From the NCBI GenBank assembly GCA_020796225.1, contig CM036754.1, forward strand, positions 20,278,867 through 20,342,866: DNA of 64,000 nt, read 5' to 3'. The notes under the pieces were generated by a model, which worked only from the letters and a program-made list of their open reading frames with translations, was not told where the DNA came from and made no database searches. The position numbers and the translations under genes are program-made. Each line of letters starts with the position of its first letter. Position 1 is the stretch's first letter. Source of the DNA: Arion vulgaris. Taxonomy: Eukaryota > Mollusca > Gastropoda > Stylommatophora > Arionidae. Positions 1 to 10,135 of the stretch are shown piece after piece.

Positions 1-111
1 GAATAAATGAGATACTGTTGTTAGCAAAAACCCAGGTTTCACTGTAGTTTACTCATGATGGTGGTGGTTAACAAATCGTATTCCCTCTTCACTCCTCGTG
101 AAGCATAGGGT

Positions 112-650
112 CTCAACTGTTATCCTCCACTTTTCCTGGTCTTTGGCTGTGTTTTCTTTGTGAATTCCAGGATACTCCAACATCCTTGAGTTCCCAATAA
201 GACTCCGTTTCCAGTCTGTTTAGGTGTCCACTTTTCCTGGTCTTTGGCTGTGTTTTCTTTATGAATTCCCAGGATACTGCAACATCCTTGAGTTCCCCAA
301 TAAGACTCCGTTTCCAGGTCTGTTTAGGGTGTCCACTTTTCCTAGTCTTTGGCTGTGTTTTCTTTATGAATTCCCAGGATACTGCAACATCCTTGAGTTC
401 CCCAATAAGACTCCGTTTCCAGGTCTGTTTAGGGTGTCCACTTTTCCTGGTCTTTGGCTGTGTTTTCTTTATGAATTCCCAGGATACTCCAACATCCTTG
501 AGTTCCCCAATAAGACTCCGTTTCCAGGTCTGTTTAGTGTGTCCACTTTTCCGTTTTTCTTGTGGGTTCAACTCAGGTACTTGTCTAGTGACACGACTGG
601 GTATGCCCTGCCCATGGCTTACTCTCCTCCTGATCTGGGTCATCATGGTT
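112..650 (-). mobile_element. LINE 3' coding end with 105-bp in-frame tandem repeat
   Basis: Read on the minus strand, this encodes the C-terminal tail of a non-LTR retrotransposon polyprotein. It begins with a MTQIRRR stretch and reaches a K-x-G-H-P-K-Q-T-W-K-R-S block, the usual GRPKxTWRR motif after the RT thumb. That block and the following 35 residues are repeated about four times with a 105-bp (35-codon) period, so the frame stays open for 205 codons. The related copy at 56720-57130 has the segment only once, so the repeat arose inside this copy. It is a dead fragment with no RT catalytic core. Confidence 0.75.
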
Positions 651-930
651 CCTGTCGAGTTCTTATTTACAGGTCTCTCTCGCGCGCGATCACCCTTAGA
701 CTGATCTACCAGATTTCCTATAAATCTCATTCATGTGGAAATCTGATTCATGCAGCCTTAGCATGGGTGGGCTTCGTCACATCTTCAGCACCATTTGGAG
801 CTCTGGTGCTTATCCTTCGACGATGTGTCCGGTTTCAGCCAACGTTTACTGGCTTCGCTTACCGTCAGCATTTGGCTGTCCCCAGCCGACCTGCAAGGCA
901 GCTAGTTGCTATTTTCTTTTAGGATAGCTA
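650..930 (-). mobile_element. SINE-L fragment (LINE-tailed SINE)
   Basis: The sequence aligns with the 3' two thirds of the SINE-L copies at 31886-32223 and 34357-34673. Shared parts include the segment ending in GAGCTCTGGTGCTTATCC and a CT-rich terminus (the GA-rich 3' tail on the minus strand). The Nin-like core is missing or too diverged to see. Confidence 0.65.
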
Positions 931-1500
931 CCCTTAGAGAACCTACCCTCCCAGGATGTTGAGCGTCATCTACCCAGGTTACCAGTCTTTTTGGACTACT
1001 TGGTTTGCCTGCCGTCCAGTTTTTTGTACGGTTTGCTCCGCTAGCCTTTTATTGTCCCCAATCAAACTACAGGGCAGTAGTAGTTCTCTGCGATGAGAAA
1101 AGCGATTATTGTTCTCTCGATGGAGAACCCATCTTCGAGGCTGCACTGGACTCAAACCCCTGCAGGGCTTTCCAGTTTTTCTGAACATATGGGTGGACCG
1201 CTCACCCCTACGTTTGCCACGCCTTTTCGTCACTCCACCATCAGCACCGCGCATGTCTGCCCCACCGGTGGGCTCACCTGTGTGTCGTCCGTATGCGTGT
1301 TCGCTCTACCTTGGCGCCTGCTCATCGTGCCTATCAGACTTCTCACCGTTCTCACATTTACCATGCCACGAGACTGTCAGGACTCGCAGCTCAATTCTGG
1401 CCCCCACCTCAGGGCTCCGAGTTTTGTCCCATGTGAGCGCACGTCTCTTCTCTGCATGCACCCCTCATCCCTTTATGTTTATTTATTTCACTTATTAACT
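931..1500. other. GC-richer stretch, no gene recognised
   Basis: This is noticeably richer in C and G than its surroundings. Overlapping open frames of 129-143 codons exist at 1093-1524, but the proteins are Ser/Pro/His-rich and resemble no family I know. It may be the 5' region of an unidentified retroelement. No tRNA-like box or terminal repeat was seen. Confidence 0.3.
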
Positions 1501-1960
1501 AAGACAAAAGTGTTAGTAGTTTAAGAAAAGACCGATTCAAGAATGAAAACGACAAGAGAAAAAGTTGGTGCAGCATGAATAATGAAACTACAGACCTTCG
1601 TAAATTAATGTTTACGTAGACTAGAGGACTGAGATGGTATGATAAGATTACGAACGATGAACTCAAAGAAAGAACTAAGCAGATACCAGTAGAGAAAGAG
1701 ATAAGGAAGAGACGCTGGCGATGGATAGGACACACATTGAGAAGGCCGACTGGAAGCATTGCAAAACAGGTACTTTATTGCAACCCGCATGGAAAGAGGA
1801 GTAGGTGAAGGCTTAGAAATACATGGTGAGAGAGCTGGAGACTGATATTAAAGGATAGACAATGCGTAAGTGGAAGATGAATATGGGATTGCAAGAGAGA
1901 GGAAGGGCTGGAAGAAGTTTATTGAAGACGTGCTCTGTTGGGAGTCTATCTATTGTCTGG
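1500..1960 (+). mobile_element. Degraded LINE 3' coding end
   Basis: The plus strand encodes [16 protein letters not shown], then [14 protein letters not shown] and a CNPHGKRSR block. This is the standard order of the C-terminal region of endonuclease/RT LINEs (W-x-D-x-I-T/S-N ... RRWRWIGH ... P-x-G-K-R). Stops interrupt it near 1810 and beyond. The RT domain is absent. Confidence 0.75.
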
Positions 1961-2099
1961 AAGATATAGTTGACTGTCCACTCTTGCCGTTAAGCGTAGG
2001 GATGGGAGCTTTAATTTGCGTTATAGGACTAGATGAGTCGCCCTTGTTGTGGTGTATCCGTGTTTGTGTAGTGTGGTAGAAACCCATGTTGGGAGTTGA

Positions 2100-2345
2100 A
2101 AGGTAAAGAAGAAGAAGAATACTGAGCTTCATCAAGAAACAACAAACTAAATGGTTTGGTCACATAAGTAGATTACCAACCGACAATGTGCCTCAAAGGA
2201 CAATGCTATTCATATACAAAAGATACAATGCAAAAGGTCACCAACGTAAAAGATGGGCTCGACATAAATAGCAGAGACAATGAAAGACACCAAGTACAAA
2301 GCGAACATAAGAGCCCATTCTATAAATATCTTCCAATCAAGACTG
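2100..2345 (+). mobile_element. Degraded LINE 3' coding end (second family)
   Basis: Encodes LSFIKKQQTKWFGHISRLP followed by a G-H-Q-R-K-R-W block. The same block appears on the minus strand in the LINE at 54606-55800 (FIKREQIKWFGHISRLPKS). It is a short, broken C-terminal fragment. Confidence 0.7.
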
Positions 2346-2394
2346 AGTCAAAACAAGATTAAAACCAAAAACTTTCCAACAGTTTCATTATTAT

Positions 2395-2695
2395 CTATTG
2401 CGAGAGTTGGGATAGTTTGACACTTTATAGACGTGATACGTGAGAACATTATACTAATCTATTGCGAGAGTTGGGACAGTTTGACACTTTATAGATGTGA
2501 GAACATAATACTAATCTATTGCGAGAGTTGGGACAGTTTGACACTTTATAGACGTGAGAACATAATACTAATCTATTGCGCGAGTTGGGACAGTTTGACA
2601 CTTTATAGATGTGAGAACATAATACTAATCTATTGCAAGAGTTGGGACAGTTTGACACTTTATAGACGTGAGAACATAATATTAATCTATTCGAT
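2395..2695. repeat. 57-bp minisatellite, about five copies
   Basis: The unit contains GAGTTGGGACAGTTTGACAC and recurs at about 2404, 2468, 2525, 2582 and 2639. The first spacing is 64 bp and the rest are 57 bp. Because 57 is 19 codons, a repetitive 102-codon frame is open at 2433-2741; I regard that frame as a by-product of the repeat. Confidence 0.9.
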
Positions 2696-2744
2696 CAGAG
2701 ACTCGCATGCATTGTTTGTGAACAACGAAAATCATACATAATGT

Positions 2745-2992
2745 CGCCCTGTGTTTTGTCAGGATCTTCAAGGGACAAAGAATAGTAACACTGCGACCTA
2801 CAAGGCATGTCTTGAGAGGTGACTGAGGTAGGGGTCTAGGGAAGCTACCGCAGAAATCCGATGCGCTGGTCTGGCCTACTTGTAGACGCCTTACTGGCAC
2901 AGCGTACAATCGCTCTTAGGCTTGGATCACATACAAATCACAAAGAGTGGTTAACAAGTGGTCGATATGGAGCGTTTGAAGAAGAAGAAGCC
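2745..2992 (+). mobile_element. SINE-B copy
   Basis: It has the Nin-like core (GCGACCTACAAGGCATGTC, then AGAGGTGACTGAGG), the GGGAAGCTACC block, the ACTTGTAGACGCCTTACTGG block and a tail ending GGAGCGTTTGAAGAAGAAG. The 5' head is diverged. Confidence 0.85.
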
Positions 2993-3640
2993 ATAATGTT
3001 TGTATTAAATGTTCATGATATTGCGACTATTTCCAAACTATATCGATGACAATGACCATTCAATACTTAATTTCAAATCTCGCAACTCCGTGACAAAAAT
3101 AGCGACAAAGATCAAGAGTGAGAGAGAGAATAATAGAAAGCAATATGAAAAATCAATAGGAAGTCGTCGAAATTCTTGATCAGGGAGGCAGTCCGCTTTC
3201 TAACGGAAAGATTTTTTAATGTTAAACGAGATATCAGAATGCGAAAAGAAACAAAAGTATATGAAACCCCTAAAAATGCGAAATAAAGTGACAGCTGGGA
3301 TAATAGAAACATCAGTTGTGAGACTTGCTGAATCTCGTCGTGAAAGGATAAGACTGCAGGAGACGAGATTAGCTCGCAATTCTTCAAGGTCGAGATTTCA
3401 GTTTTTTAAACATTGTTTTTGAAATGTGTCATTTTTAGACTAGATTTATGTCTGCATAGATATAGCACACTGTGCAACAACATATCTCATTTCTTGTCTT
3501 TCTTTTCTTAACGACTAAATATTTATGAAACTTGAATTGTAATGTTTCCTATTTTGTTTAGAAGGTTACTATTATTGTTATTAGTTTGTTCTCATTATAT
3601 TAAAGGAGATGGGAGGGATGATTTAAAGCCGAATGATTGA
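2993..3640. other. Unassigned stretch with one 67-codon frame
   Basis: No repeat family was recognised. A plus-strand frame at 3219-3422 encodes a charged, Arg/Glu/Lys-rich peptide ending FKHCF and has no homologue I know. The composition could suit a terminal exon or a chance frame. The rest is AT-rich. Confidence 0.3.
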
Positions 3641-3649
3641 TTTCATTAC

Positions 3650-3885
3650 ATCGCGTTTACCCCATATGGATCGGTCCATCTCCGTAGATATAACACCCCA
3701 CCTGCCGAGAGTAATGCACTAACTCCTTAGCCTCCGCAACAATCCTAGGAGCCTGTGAAAAAATTGCACTCGTAAACAGAACGGCGCGGTATGGATTCGA
3801 ATCCACGACCTTCGGATCGTAAGGAAAGGGCGTTACCACTTGGCCCCAGAGACCCTCATCGCTTTGTCTTACTTGCAGATATGCC
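3650..3885 (-). mobile_element. SINE-D copy, tRNA-derived head
   Basis: On the minus strand it begins GGGTCTCTGGGGCCAAGTGG, with a pol III A-box-like TGGGGCCAAGTGGTAACG. A near-perfect B box, GGATTCGAATCC, follows at tRNA-like spacing. The body carries CCTAGGATTGTTGCGG and GGTGTTATATCTACGGAGAT. Other copies lie at 57580-57855 and 58935-59335. Confidence 0.8.
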
Positions 3886-3964
3886 ACCTGCGTTTTTCAA
3901 AATGAGATGTTGAAAGTGTTGATTGTTAGCGATTAGTGAATATCATCATCAGTGCAGTCCGGAC

Positions 3965-4208
3965 CGCCCGTGTGGTGCCGAGGCCCTCAAGGGAAGCACA
4001 TAATTGGAACCACCGCGAACTATAAGGTATGTCGTAAGAGGCGACTGATGTAGGATCTAGGTAAGTTACCCTAGTAAAAAAAAATATCGCAGAAATAGGA
4101 TGTACTGGCATCATTGTGTGCACATAACTGGCACAAGGTAAATCGCTCTTAGGCTCAGATCACATACAAATCACACAGAGTGGTCGATGGGGAGCGTTCG
4201 AAGAAGAA
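3965..4208 (+). mobile_element. SINE-B copy with target-site duplication
   Basis: The head is CGCCCGTGTGGTGCC, the core GTATGTCGTAAGAGGCGACTG, and the tail GAGCGTTCGAAGAAGAAG. It is flanked by an 11-bp duplication, GCAGTCCGGAC at 3954-3964 and GCAGTCCAGAC at 4209-4219 (one mismatch), as expected for LINE-mediated insertion. Confidence 0.9.
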
Positions 4209-4239
4209 GCAGTCCAGACAAGTCCTTATGTGCTCAGAT

Positions 4240-4450
4240 CTCCTCCTTAACATTTCCACCAGCTTAACGCCCTATCTCTTCGCGATATGAAGGCAGAACG
4301 AACCAGCCTGTTCGCTCTCTCATTGTCATCAGCACCCATGTGCCCCGGAATAAAGATTAATGTAATCCTACGAATTGTTAACCATTGTAGGGATTCCGTA
4401 AATTGCATGCACACCAAACCACCCTCTAGCTTTCGGGTCATACGTTTATG
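4240..4450 (-). mobile_element. LINE RNase H domain fragment
   Basis: Minus-strand translation gives LQWLTIRRITLIFIPGHMG followed by D-N-E-R-A-N-R-L. This matches the last catalytic block of LINE-encoded RNase H domains (I/F-P-G/S-H-x-G ... N-E-x-A-D). It is isolated and ends abruptly in both directions. Confidence 0.75.
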
Positions 4451-4664
4451 AATCATTCAGAATGCAAGCATGAGTATAGTTTTGTGACTCCAGCTAGAGC
4501 AATGCATAAGACACCGTCTGTACTTCCATGTGCATGTTACTTGTTGTCATACTAAATGCATCACTGGCTTTCTTGATCTATATGCTGCCTGAGCTTTTAG
4601 CAAATACCATAAAGGAATTTTGAATTGTAAACTACCAATTCATCCTTGTAGATTACAACGTATA

Positions 4665-4800
4665 CAGAAATATTAGATACTTTGGCCACATCAAGCGTCA
4701 CGATTGCCTGGAGAGAACAATATTGGAGGGCAGGATCCCAGGACACAGAGGCAGGCCAAGAAGAAGATGGCTACAAGATCAGTTATATGACTATCATCAT
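4665..4800 (+). mobile_element. LINE 3' coding fragment
   Basis: Encodes RYFGHIKRHDCLERTILEGR and then G-H-R-G-R-P-R-R-R-W. This is the Y/F-x-GH-I-x-R ... GRPRRRW tail of a LINE family that also appears at 45835-46080. A scrap resembling repeat-E (CCGGACATGTCGATAGGTGC) follows directly. Confidence 0.75.
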
Positions 4801-4977
4801 AGCACCCGGACATGTCGATAGGTGCTCCGATCTCCGCCTTAGCAAATCCAGCAGCCCAACACGCCAGTTCGGTGTTGATTAATCAATTCCTTTCATATTT
4901 AGTATGTCGTTCTTTTCGGGCTTCACCAATATTGACAACCATCTCTCTCAATCTATTAAAATATACAAGATATTAAA

Positions 4978-5098
4978 GAAACCATGAATATGACCATCGA
5001 CGAAGTGGGTGAACTGGCAGAGACAGAGTGAATTTCAGATGTGCTGCAAAGAGCAACGTCCTATAAAGGATACGCACCTTGATGATGATGAGATTACG
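4978..5098 (+). mobile_element. LINE 3' terminus
   Basis: Encodes TMNMTIDEVGELAETE and ends in GATGATGATGA. A close inverted copy is at 23727-23850, where the frame reads [20 protein letters not shown]. The shared end marks the 3' terminus of one LINE family. Confidence 0.7.
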
Positions 5099-5149
5099 TC
5101 ACCCTCACCCCAGTTTTCATTAATGATGTCCTTGACGTCTGCATCCACC

Positions 5150-5345
5150 AGCCAATGTCACGGGATTTCCTCTCTCTCTCTCTCTTCTCTCTCTGCCCCT
5201 TTATCGAATTTGATAATAGTCGAAAAGAAGACAACAAATTTCGTGTGTGTGTAGTCATTTCGTAATAATAAAGTATATTATAACATCTCTTACATCTCAC
5301 AGAGAGAAAGAGAGAGAAGAGAAAGAGAAAAGATAAGATAAAAAA
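5150..5345. repeat. CT/GA-rich repeat block
   Basis: A CT run at 5170-5200 is followed by TTTATCGAATTTGATAATAG and then TCGAAAAGAAGAC, with a GA run at 5300-5335. The CT run plus GAATTTGATGATGGTCGAAA recurs at 44565-44680, so this is an interspersed family ending in a microsatellite. Confidence 0.65.
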
Positions 5346-5354
5346 TAACACATA

Positions 5355-5685
5355 GCAAGCGTTATTGTTTAAAATAACATTTCAAAACACTAAAACCTGT
5401 ATTAACTTGTCGACTAGACTATATAATTACCAGTGCCTGCGGGCACGGCAATTAAAAACAGTGACATATTGCAGAAACCTAACCTTTTCATTTCTAAGGG
5501 TGTTTGTAAAGTCTCACAACACTTCATATGTAGGTCAGCTTGAAGAATGTAGTACATGACGTCATCAAAAAATCTGAAGATACAGGTGATTTCTTCGATT
5601 CTACGACAATGTCCCATCTGCAGAAACTTGGAGTAACACGTGGTGTTTCTAGACGGAGTGTAAATGATATTTCAGTTTGGAATAT
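5355..5685. other. Unassigned stretch
   Basis: Short frames of 64-67 codons on both strands show no known motif. No terminal repeats, tRNA boxes or matches to other families in the window were seen. Confidence 0.3.
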
Positions 5686-5689
5686 CTGC

Positions 5690-5885
5690 ATTGCACTCCA
5701 GACATGTCCATAGGTGCACCGATCTCCTTCTTCGCAGTATCTCCAATGGCGTCCAGCGACTGACCGTACCAGTTCAATTTTGAATGTTGAGCCTACTCAT
5801 ACACCTGTTCTGCTGTTCTTTTCTAGCTGCTTCAATCCAAACTCTTGCAATCTAACAGCTGACGTGACAGTAAATTATGTTTATT
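5690..5885. repeat. Interspersed repeat-E
   Basis: Aligns end to end with 40215-40415. Shared blocks are GGAATATCTGCATTGCACTC, ACATGTCCATAGGTGC, a block ending GACTGACCGTACCAGTT, CCTACTCATACACCT and CTCTTGCAATCTA. Two full copies and one scrap (about 4795-4865) are present. No coding capacity was seen. Confidence 0.75.
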
Positions 5886-5959
5886 TAACAAACACATGAA
5901 TCAGTGAAGTGCGCTGAAGGATCTACTGAAGGGAAAATCGCAACAATTATGGACTTGTT

Positions 5960-6090
5960 CCATGTGTAGTAAGGATGATCGGATGCGGTGCTTGCTGTCC
6001 AACGTTTTTATATATTGAGGCGCATCTGACTGATGGTTATGGAGGCGCGGGAGCCATGTTACAATTGCAATATTACTACTAATAATAAGT
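5960..6090. repeat. Interspersed repeat-J, possible hAT remnant
   Basis: TGCTGTCCAACGTTTTTATA, then TTGAGGCGCATCTGACTGAT and GGAGGCGCGGGAGCCATG. Similar stretches are at 19855-19975 and 61890-62035. The 19.8-kb copy begins CAGTGTTGTCCAACATTTTT, which resembles hAT-type ends; that assignment is inference. Confidence 0.45.
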
Positions 6091-6133
6091 AATATTAAGA
6101 GTAATACCTAAAAGCACTAATACCTAATACCTA

Positions 6134-6390
6134 AAAGTGTTCAACCTAAAAGCAGCCTATGAATGGAGCTAATCTGGCATATATGTATGGAAATGGAAAG
6201 GTTCAGTTATGACGTAGTATAGGTCAAGGTTGTGTGATGGTGTGTAATTGTAGTGCGGGAAGGGGGATGAACAAATGTGACGTAGGACGAGCTAGTCAGA
6301 ACCGGTTTAAATAGTACATAAATACAACGCGATAGGTTATCTGGCAACTTTCGAATTGTCAATAGGGCTGCAATTATCTTGAACACCCTG
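6134..6390 (-). mobile_element. MITE with TA target site, Tc1/mariner-like
   Basis: On the minus strand it starts CAGGGTGTTCAAGATAA, next to TA (6391-6392). It aligns throughout with the MITE at 16453-16711, sharing AAAGTTGCCAG, GTACTATTTAAACC and TTGACCTATACTACGT. The distal end (TAAAAGTGTTCAA near 6132) is a diverged terminal repeat. It is non-coding. Confidence 0.75.
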
Positions 6391-6639
6391 TAATAGTACA
6401 TTTAAAAGATGTCGTCTCTTTCAAAACTAGAATGCAAAGGCGTTCTAATCATGTTCATTGAAGTGCTAGGAAAAACTGGAAAATTATTTATTTTCTTGAA
6501 ATTCGATTAGAGCTAATGCCGTTGGGTAAAATCGGACGCCATGAATGCATGACCATGTCACCTGCCATGTTGTACAGCGCTGATATGATGACTAACTAAC
6601 TTAAGTCTTGACTAATAGTTCTGTGGTTGAATACACCAT

Positions 6640-6870
6640 TTTTTTTAAAATCCTTTACACACCTTGTGGTATATTGGAAAATACGATGTTATGTCCTTAT
6701 TTTTCTGTAACTAACATCACACGATGAATGATGTGATCAACATCACGCCGGCCGTCTTTACTTTCCAGTGTTTCTCTAGAGTTACTCAAGACTGGGCCCA
6801 GCTGAACTGCTGCGGTCGAAAAAAAAATCCACTCCAACACGTCTATAAAGCAAATGCACTAACCACTATG
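6640..6870 (-). mobile_element. SINE-G copy, degraded
   Basis: Aligns with 48728-48996 and 12735-12990: ACCTTGTGGTATATTGG, AACATCACGCCGGCCGTC and TTTACTTTCCAGTGTTTCTC. The tRNA-like head at the right end is badly mutated. Confidence 0.65.
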
Positions 6871-7139
6871 TGATTTTTTATGATGTCTGTACTTTTCTCT
6901 CTTTTTTTTTTGTCCAGCGAGATTTTCTCTGTAGTATTCTGTTTCAAACAATTTATTTTTTTTAATTTCATGTTTGTGTGGCGATCTATGATTCCGATTT
7001 ATATGTTGTCACAGTAAAAAAAAATGATTTTTTCCAGATATATGTTTTATTTTGTTAACTTATCTGTGTTGTATCATAGGTGTTTCTTACTATTTAGTTT
7101 CTCAATTAACATCGATATTTTCTGGATTTCGTTTATATA

Positions 7140-7300
7140 CTCTTCTTATTCTTCTGCGTTCGTCCGTTATGAATTCAAGCGTAACCAGGACATCTTGTGT
7201 GGAGTTCTGACTAATTTTTGCGCAAAGGCCTGCTTTTCTTATTATTAGTGCCCCCCGACATAGAGGCGTGCCTTCTCCGACTTCAGAGGTACTTGCAATT
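7140..7300 (-). repeat. Interspersed repeat-I, partial
   Basis: Contains TATGAATTCAAGCGTAACCA, GAGGCGTGCCTTCTCCGAC and TTCAGAGGT. These match the minus-strand copy at 29500-29640 and the plus copy at 48395-48560. An insertion or rearrangement separates the two halves. Confidence 0.55.
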
Positions 7301-7388
7301 TAGATCCTCACAGATTGATCAGTTTTATACTTTGATTTCTTGGCGCTGTTTAAGGAGAAACTTGTCATCAGCTCATCTATGTTCTGTA

Positions 7389-7553
7389 CAGTAACGGCGC
7401 GTGATCCTTTTTGTTGGTGGGGCCAGACACATTTTCAGAAAAATCATGGTTTTTGGTTAGGGTTTATTTTAATTTATTAAATAATAAATACACGTTACAC
7501 ATTATTTTTGGAGAGGCCCGGTCCCACTGGCCCTTAATGACGAGTCGCCACTG
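7389..7553. mobile_element. hAT-like MITE, 165 bp, perfect 8-bp TSD
   Basis: Flanked by GTTCTGTA at 7381-7388 and again at 7554-7561. The termini are CAGTAACGGCGCGT and ACGAGTCGCCACTG, an imperfect inverted repeat. Internal GTTGGTGGGGCCAGACACA and AATAAATACACGTTACA recur in the copy at 62682-62847. An 8-bp TSD plus CAGTG-type ends is the hAT signature. It is non-coding, so non-autonomous. Confidence 0.88.
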
Positions 7554-7561
7554 GTTCTGTA

Positions 7562-7895
7562 ATCTGATTTCCACCAAATGTGAACGGGTCAGAATGTTCG
7601 TGGTTTTCTATCAGATTATATTTTCTGCATAGATGTTAAATAAATATGTGGAGAGGATACAATACTGTTTTGCTCCATTTTCCATTTTTACTTCCTTTTA
7701 ACATTATAATAGAGTGGAATAAAGGTTGAGACAAAAATACATGTTATTGTAATAACTTTTTTTTAAATTAATTTTTAGGATTGCATATAATTCTTACTAT
7801 AATACTTCTTCCATTATTTTAGAATTATCTCTTAAAACATTATATTTACTCTGGACTTTTTAATGGTACTAAAAACCTGATGTTAAGTACCGATC
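7562..7895. other. AT-rich stretch without recognised features
   Basis: No frame of note, no repeats shared with the rest of the window, and no terminal inverted repeats were seen. Confidence 0.35.
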
Positions 7896-8040
7896 GAATA
7901 GCTTGCCCTGAGTAGAATTTTGCCTCTCTGTTAGGGCTTAGGACTCCTAAACCTGGTGCCTCTAACGCTCTTGATCTCTACATCAAGAATACTACATACG
8001 ACATTGGACTTCTCCACCTAAACGCCTAGGGCGTTCTAAC

Positions 8041-9288
8041 ATGTCACCGTCCGAGTTTCGTGCTCTATCACACCTCCGTCGACGTGATGACATTGTTATC
8101 AAACCTGCTGACAAAGGTGGTGCCATAGTCGTATGGAGTAAAGAACTATACCTACAGGAAGGCCACAACCAACTCCGTAACACCCTATTCTACAATAATA
8201 TTCCTTCTGATGCCACACTATCCAACAATAGTAAGGTCCGTACAGTCATCAAGAACCTCATTGCCTCAAAAGACCTTCCTACCGGCGCATCATCACTATG
8301 TATCATCGACAGTTGTTTGGGCAAACCCGCATTCTATATGCTCCCAAAAATTCATAAACTTCACAATCCTGGTAGGCCTATTGTTTCTGCTTGCTCTTGT
8401 CCTACGGAACATATCTCCGAATTCCTTGATAGTATCTTCAATCCTATAGTCACCACACTACCTTCATTCTTGAAAGATACTAACCACACTTTGTCTGTTT
8501 TTTCTTCTATTAAGTTGTTGCCTGGCAGGACTTATCGTCTCTTCCTCCTTGATGTCTGTTCACTGTATACCTCTATACCTCATTCTGACGGACTTCAAGC
8601 TCTCCAGTTTTTTCTCGACAGGAGAACTAACCCTCTTGTCTCCACCTCGACTCTCCTTCGTCTTGCAGAACTAGTTCTCACTCTCAACTCCTTTCAGTTC
8701 AATGACCAGTTCTTCGAACAGATTAGTGGGGTCGCCATGGGTACTAAAATGGGACCCAGCTATGCTTGTCTATTCATGGGTCATCTCGAACACTTAGTAT
8801 GGAACACCTATGATGGCCCTCTTCCGTCCGTGTATCATAGATACATCGATGATTGTATTGGAGTTACCGATATGTCTGAAGCCGATTTGTCACGCTTCAT
8901 CACCTTCATCAATGCCTTCAATCCTGCTATTCGGTTCACCTCTAACATCTCTACCTCCTGTGTCAATTTTCTTGACATCACTATCACCATCAGCCTATCC
9001 ACTATCACTACATCAGTATACTACAAGCCTACTGATACACATAGCTTTCTTCTGTATACCTCTTCCCATCCCCAGGCCTGTCGTGACTCTTTACCTTTCT
9101 CCCAACTCTTACGCCTTCGTCGCCTCTGTAGTGAGGACGACGATTTTCTTGATAAAGCTCACGAGATGCTGGATTTCTTCCGCCAGCGCTTATACCCGGA
9201 GAATGTGCTTACATCTGCCATGCATCGGGTACAGCTAATTGCTCGCCAGGAGGCCCTCTCTCACATGCATAGAACCCCCCAATTCTGA
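8041..9288 (+). pseudogene. Penelope-like reverse transcriptase domain
   Basis: This 415-codon open frame carries the Penelope RT blocks. DDIVIKPADKGGAIVVW is near residue 15. K-P-A-F-Y-M-L-P-K-I-H-K and G-R-P-I-V-S-A come near 100-120, LFLLDVCSLYTSIPH near 175, and G-V-A-M-G-T-K-M-G-P near 235. The catalytic box YIDD (HRYIDDCIGV) is near 268 and VNFLDITI near 305. The enzyme copies element RNA into DNA at the target site. The start shown is only the first ATG after an upstream stop; homologous sequence extends further 5' in another frame, so the original N terminus is lost. The frame ends at a stop just after the block shared with copy 2, and the endonuclease lies in a shifted frame. Confidence 0.92.
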
Positions 9289-9294
9289 CAGGGT

Positions 9295-9875
9295 TAAACT
9301 CATCTTAACTTTCCACCCTCATAGTTCCCTGGTGAAAAGGTCTTATTCCATCATCTCCCTATTCTTCAGTCTGATCCTGAGACACGTCCAGTCTTCCAAC
9401 ACTATCCTTGGTGGCTTACAGACGGGACAGAAGCCTCAAGGATTTGTTGGTACAGTCGCCTCAAGCCTAATATCCAGAGTCACTTTGGCACCATCCAGTG
9501 CGGACGTCGACGATGTTATACATGTGCATATGTAATACAGACCCGCACTGTCTCTTTTCCAAAGCTACGTATGCCATTCAAGACAGTTTCACGTGTGAGT
9601 CCCGTAATATCATCTATGCCATCACCTGCAAACGATGCAACAAGTCCTATATTGGCGAAACCGGTAAGAGACTCAGTGACCGATTCGCCCAACACTTACG
9701 CGATATTCGCCAATGCTCTGCGACTCCTGTGGCTACCCATTTCAACGATACTGGCCATTCAGGAGTTGACGATGTCCAGGTCACAGCCATCCGATCATGT
9801 TCCTCCGATGATCGCAGTCGATTCGCCCTGGAGAACCGTTTTATTTCATTCTATGGCACTTTGCGACCTCTTTGA
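9295..9875 (+). pseudogene. Penelope GIY-YIG endonuclease domain
   Basis: After a linker frame with a C-G-R-R-R-C-Y-T-C zinc-ligand-like cluster near 9500-9530, the frame 9498-9875 encodes FTCESRNIIYAITCKRC. This is followed by SYIGETGKRLSDRFAQHLR, the GIY and YIG blocks with the catalytic Arg helix. ATHFNDTGHSG and RFALENRFISFYGTLRPL come next, the usual C-terminal blocks with the metal-binding Glu. The domain nicks DNA to prime reverse transcription. A frameshift near 9290-9500 separates it from the RT; single-base differences from copy 2 show the two were once one frame. Confidence 0.9.
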
Positions 9876-10135
9876 CTCAACGCATTACATTCCTATGCTT
9901 CTTAGTACTGTCTTATCTCGTGCCTTGTTATCTATATGTGTGTTTGCTCCATATATGTGTCATTTATCCACTATATTGTTTATTGTTTCTCTTCTTTCCA
10001 CTTTCGGTTTTTGTGTCTACTCATTTCGTTGTTCGTTTTTATTCCCAGATTTTCATTAGATAGGTTTATGTTTCCACATGTAATCGTCCATTTGTAGTGT
10101 TCCTCGAAATTCGTCATTCTTGTTGTATTATTTGC

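Noticed and set aside
3650..3885. tRNA gene on the minus strand
   Set aside because: The tRNA-like head belongs to a repeated SINE-D with a long shared body at two other sites.
8041..9288. Host reverse transcriptase or telomerase-like gene
   Set aside because: The RT motifs, the downstream GIY-YIG domain and a second truncated copy with target-site duplications show a Penelope-like mobile element.
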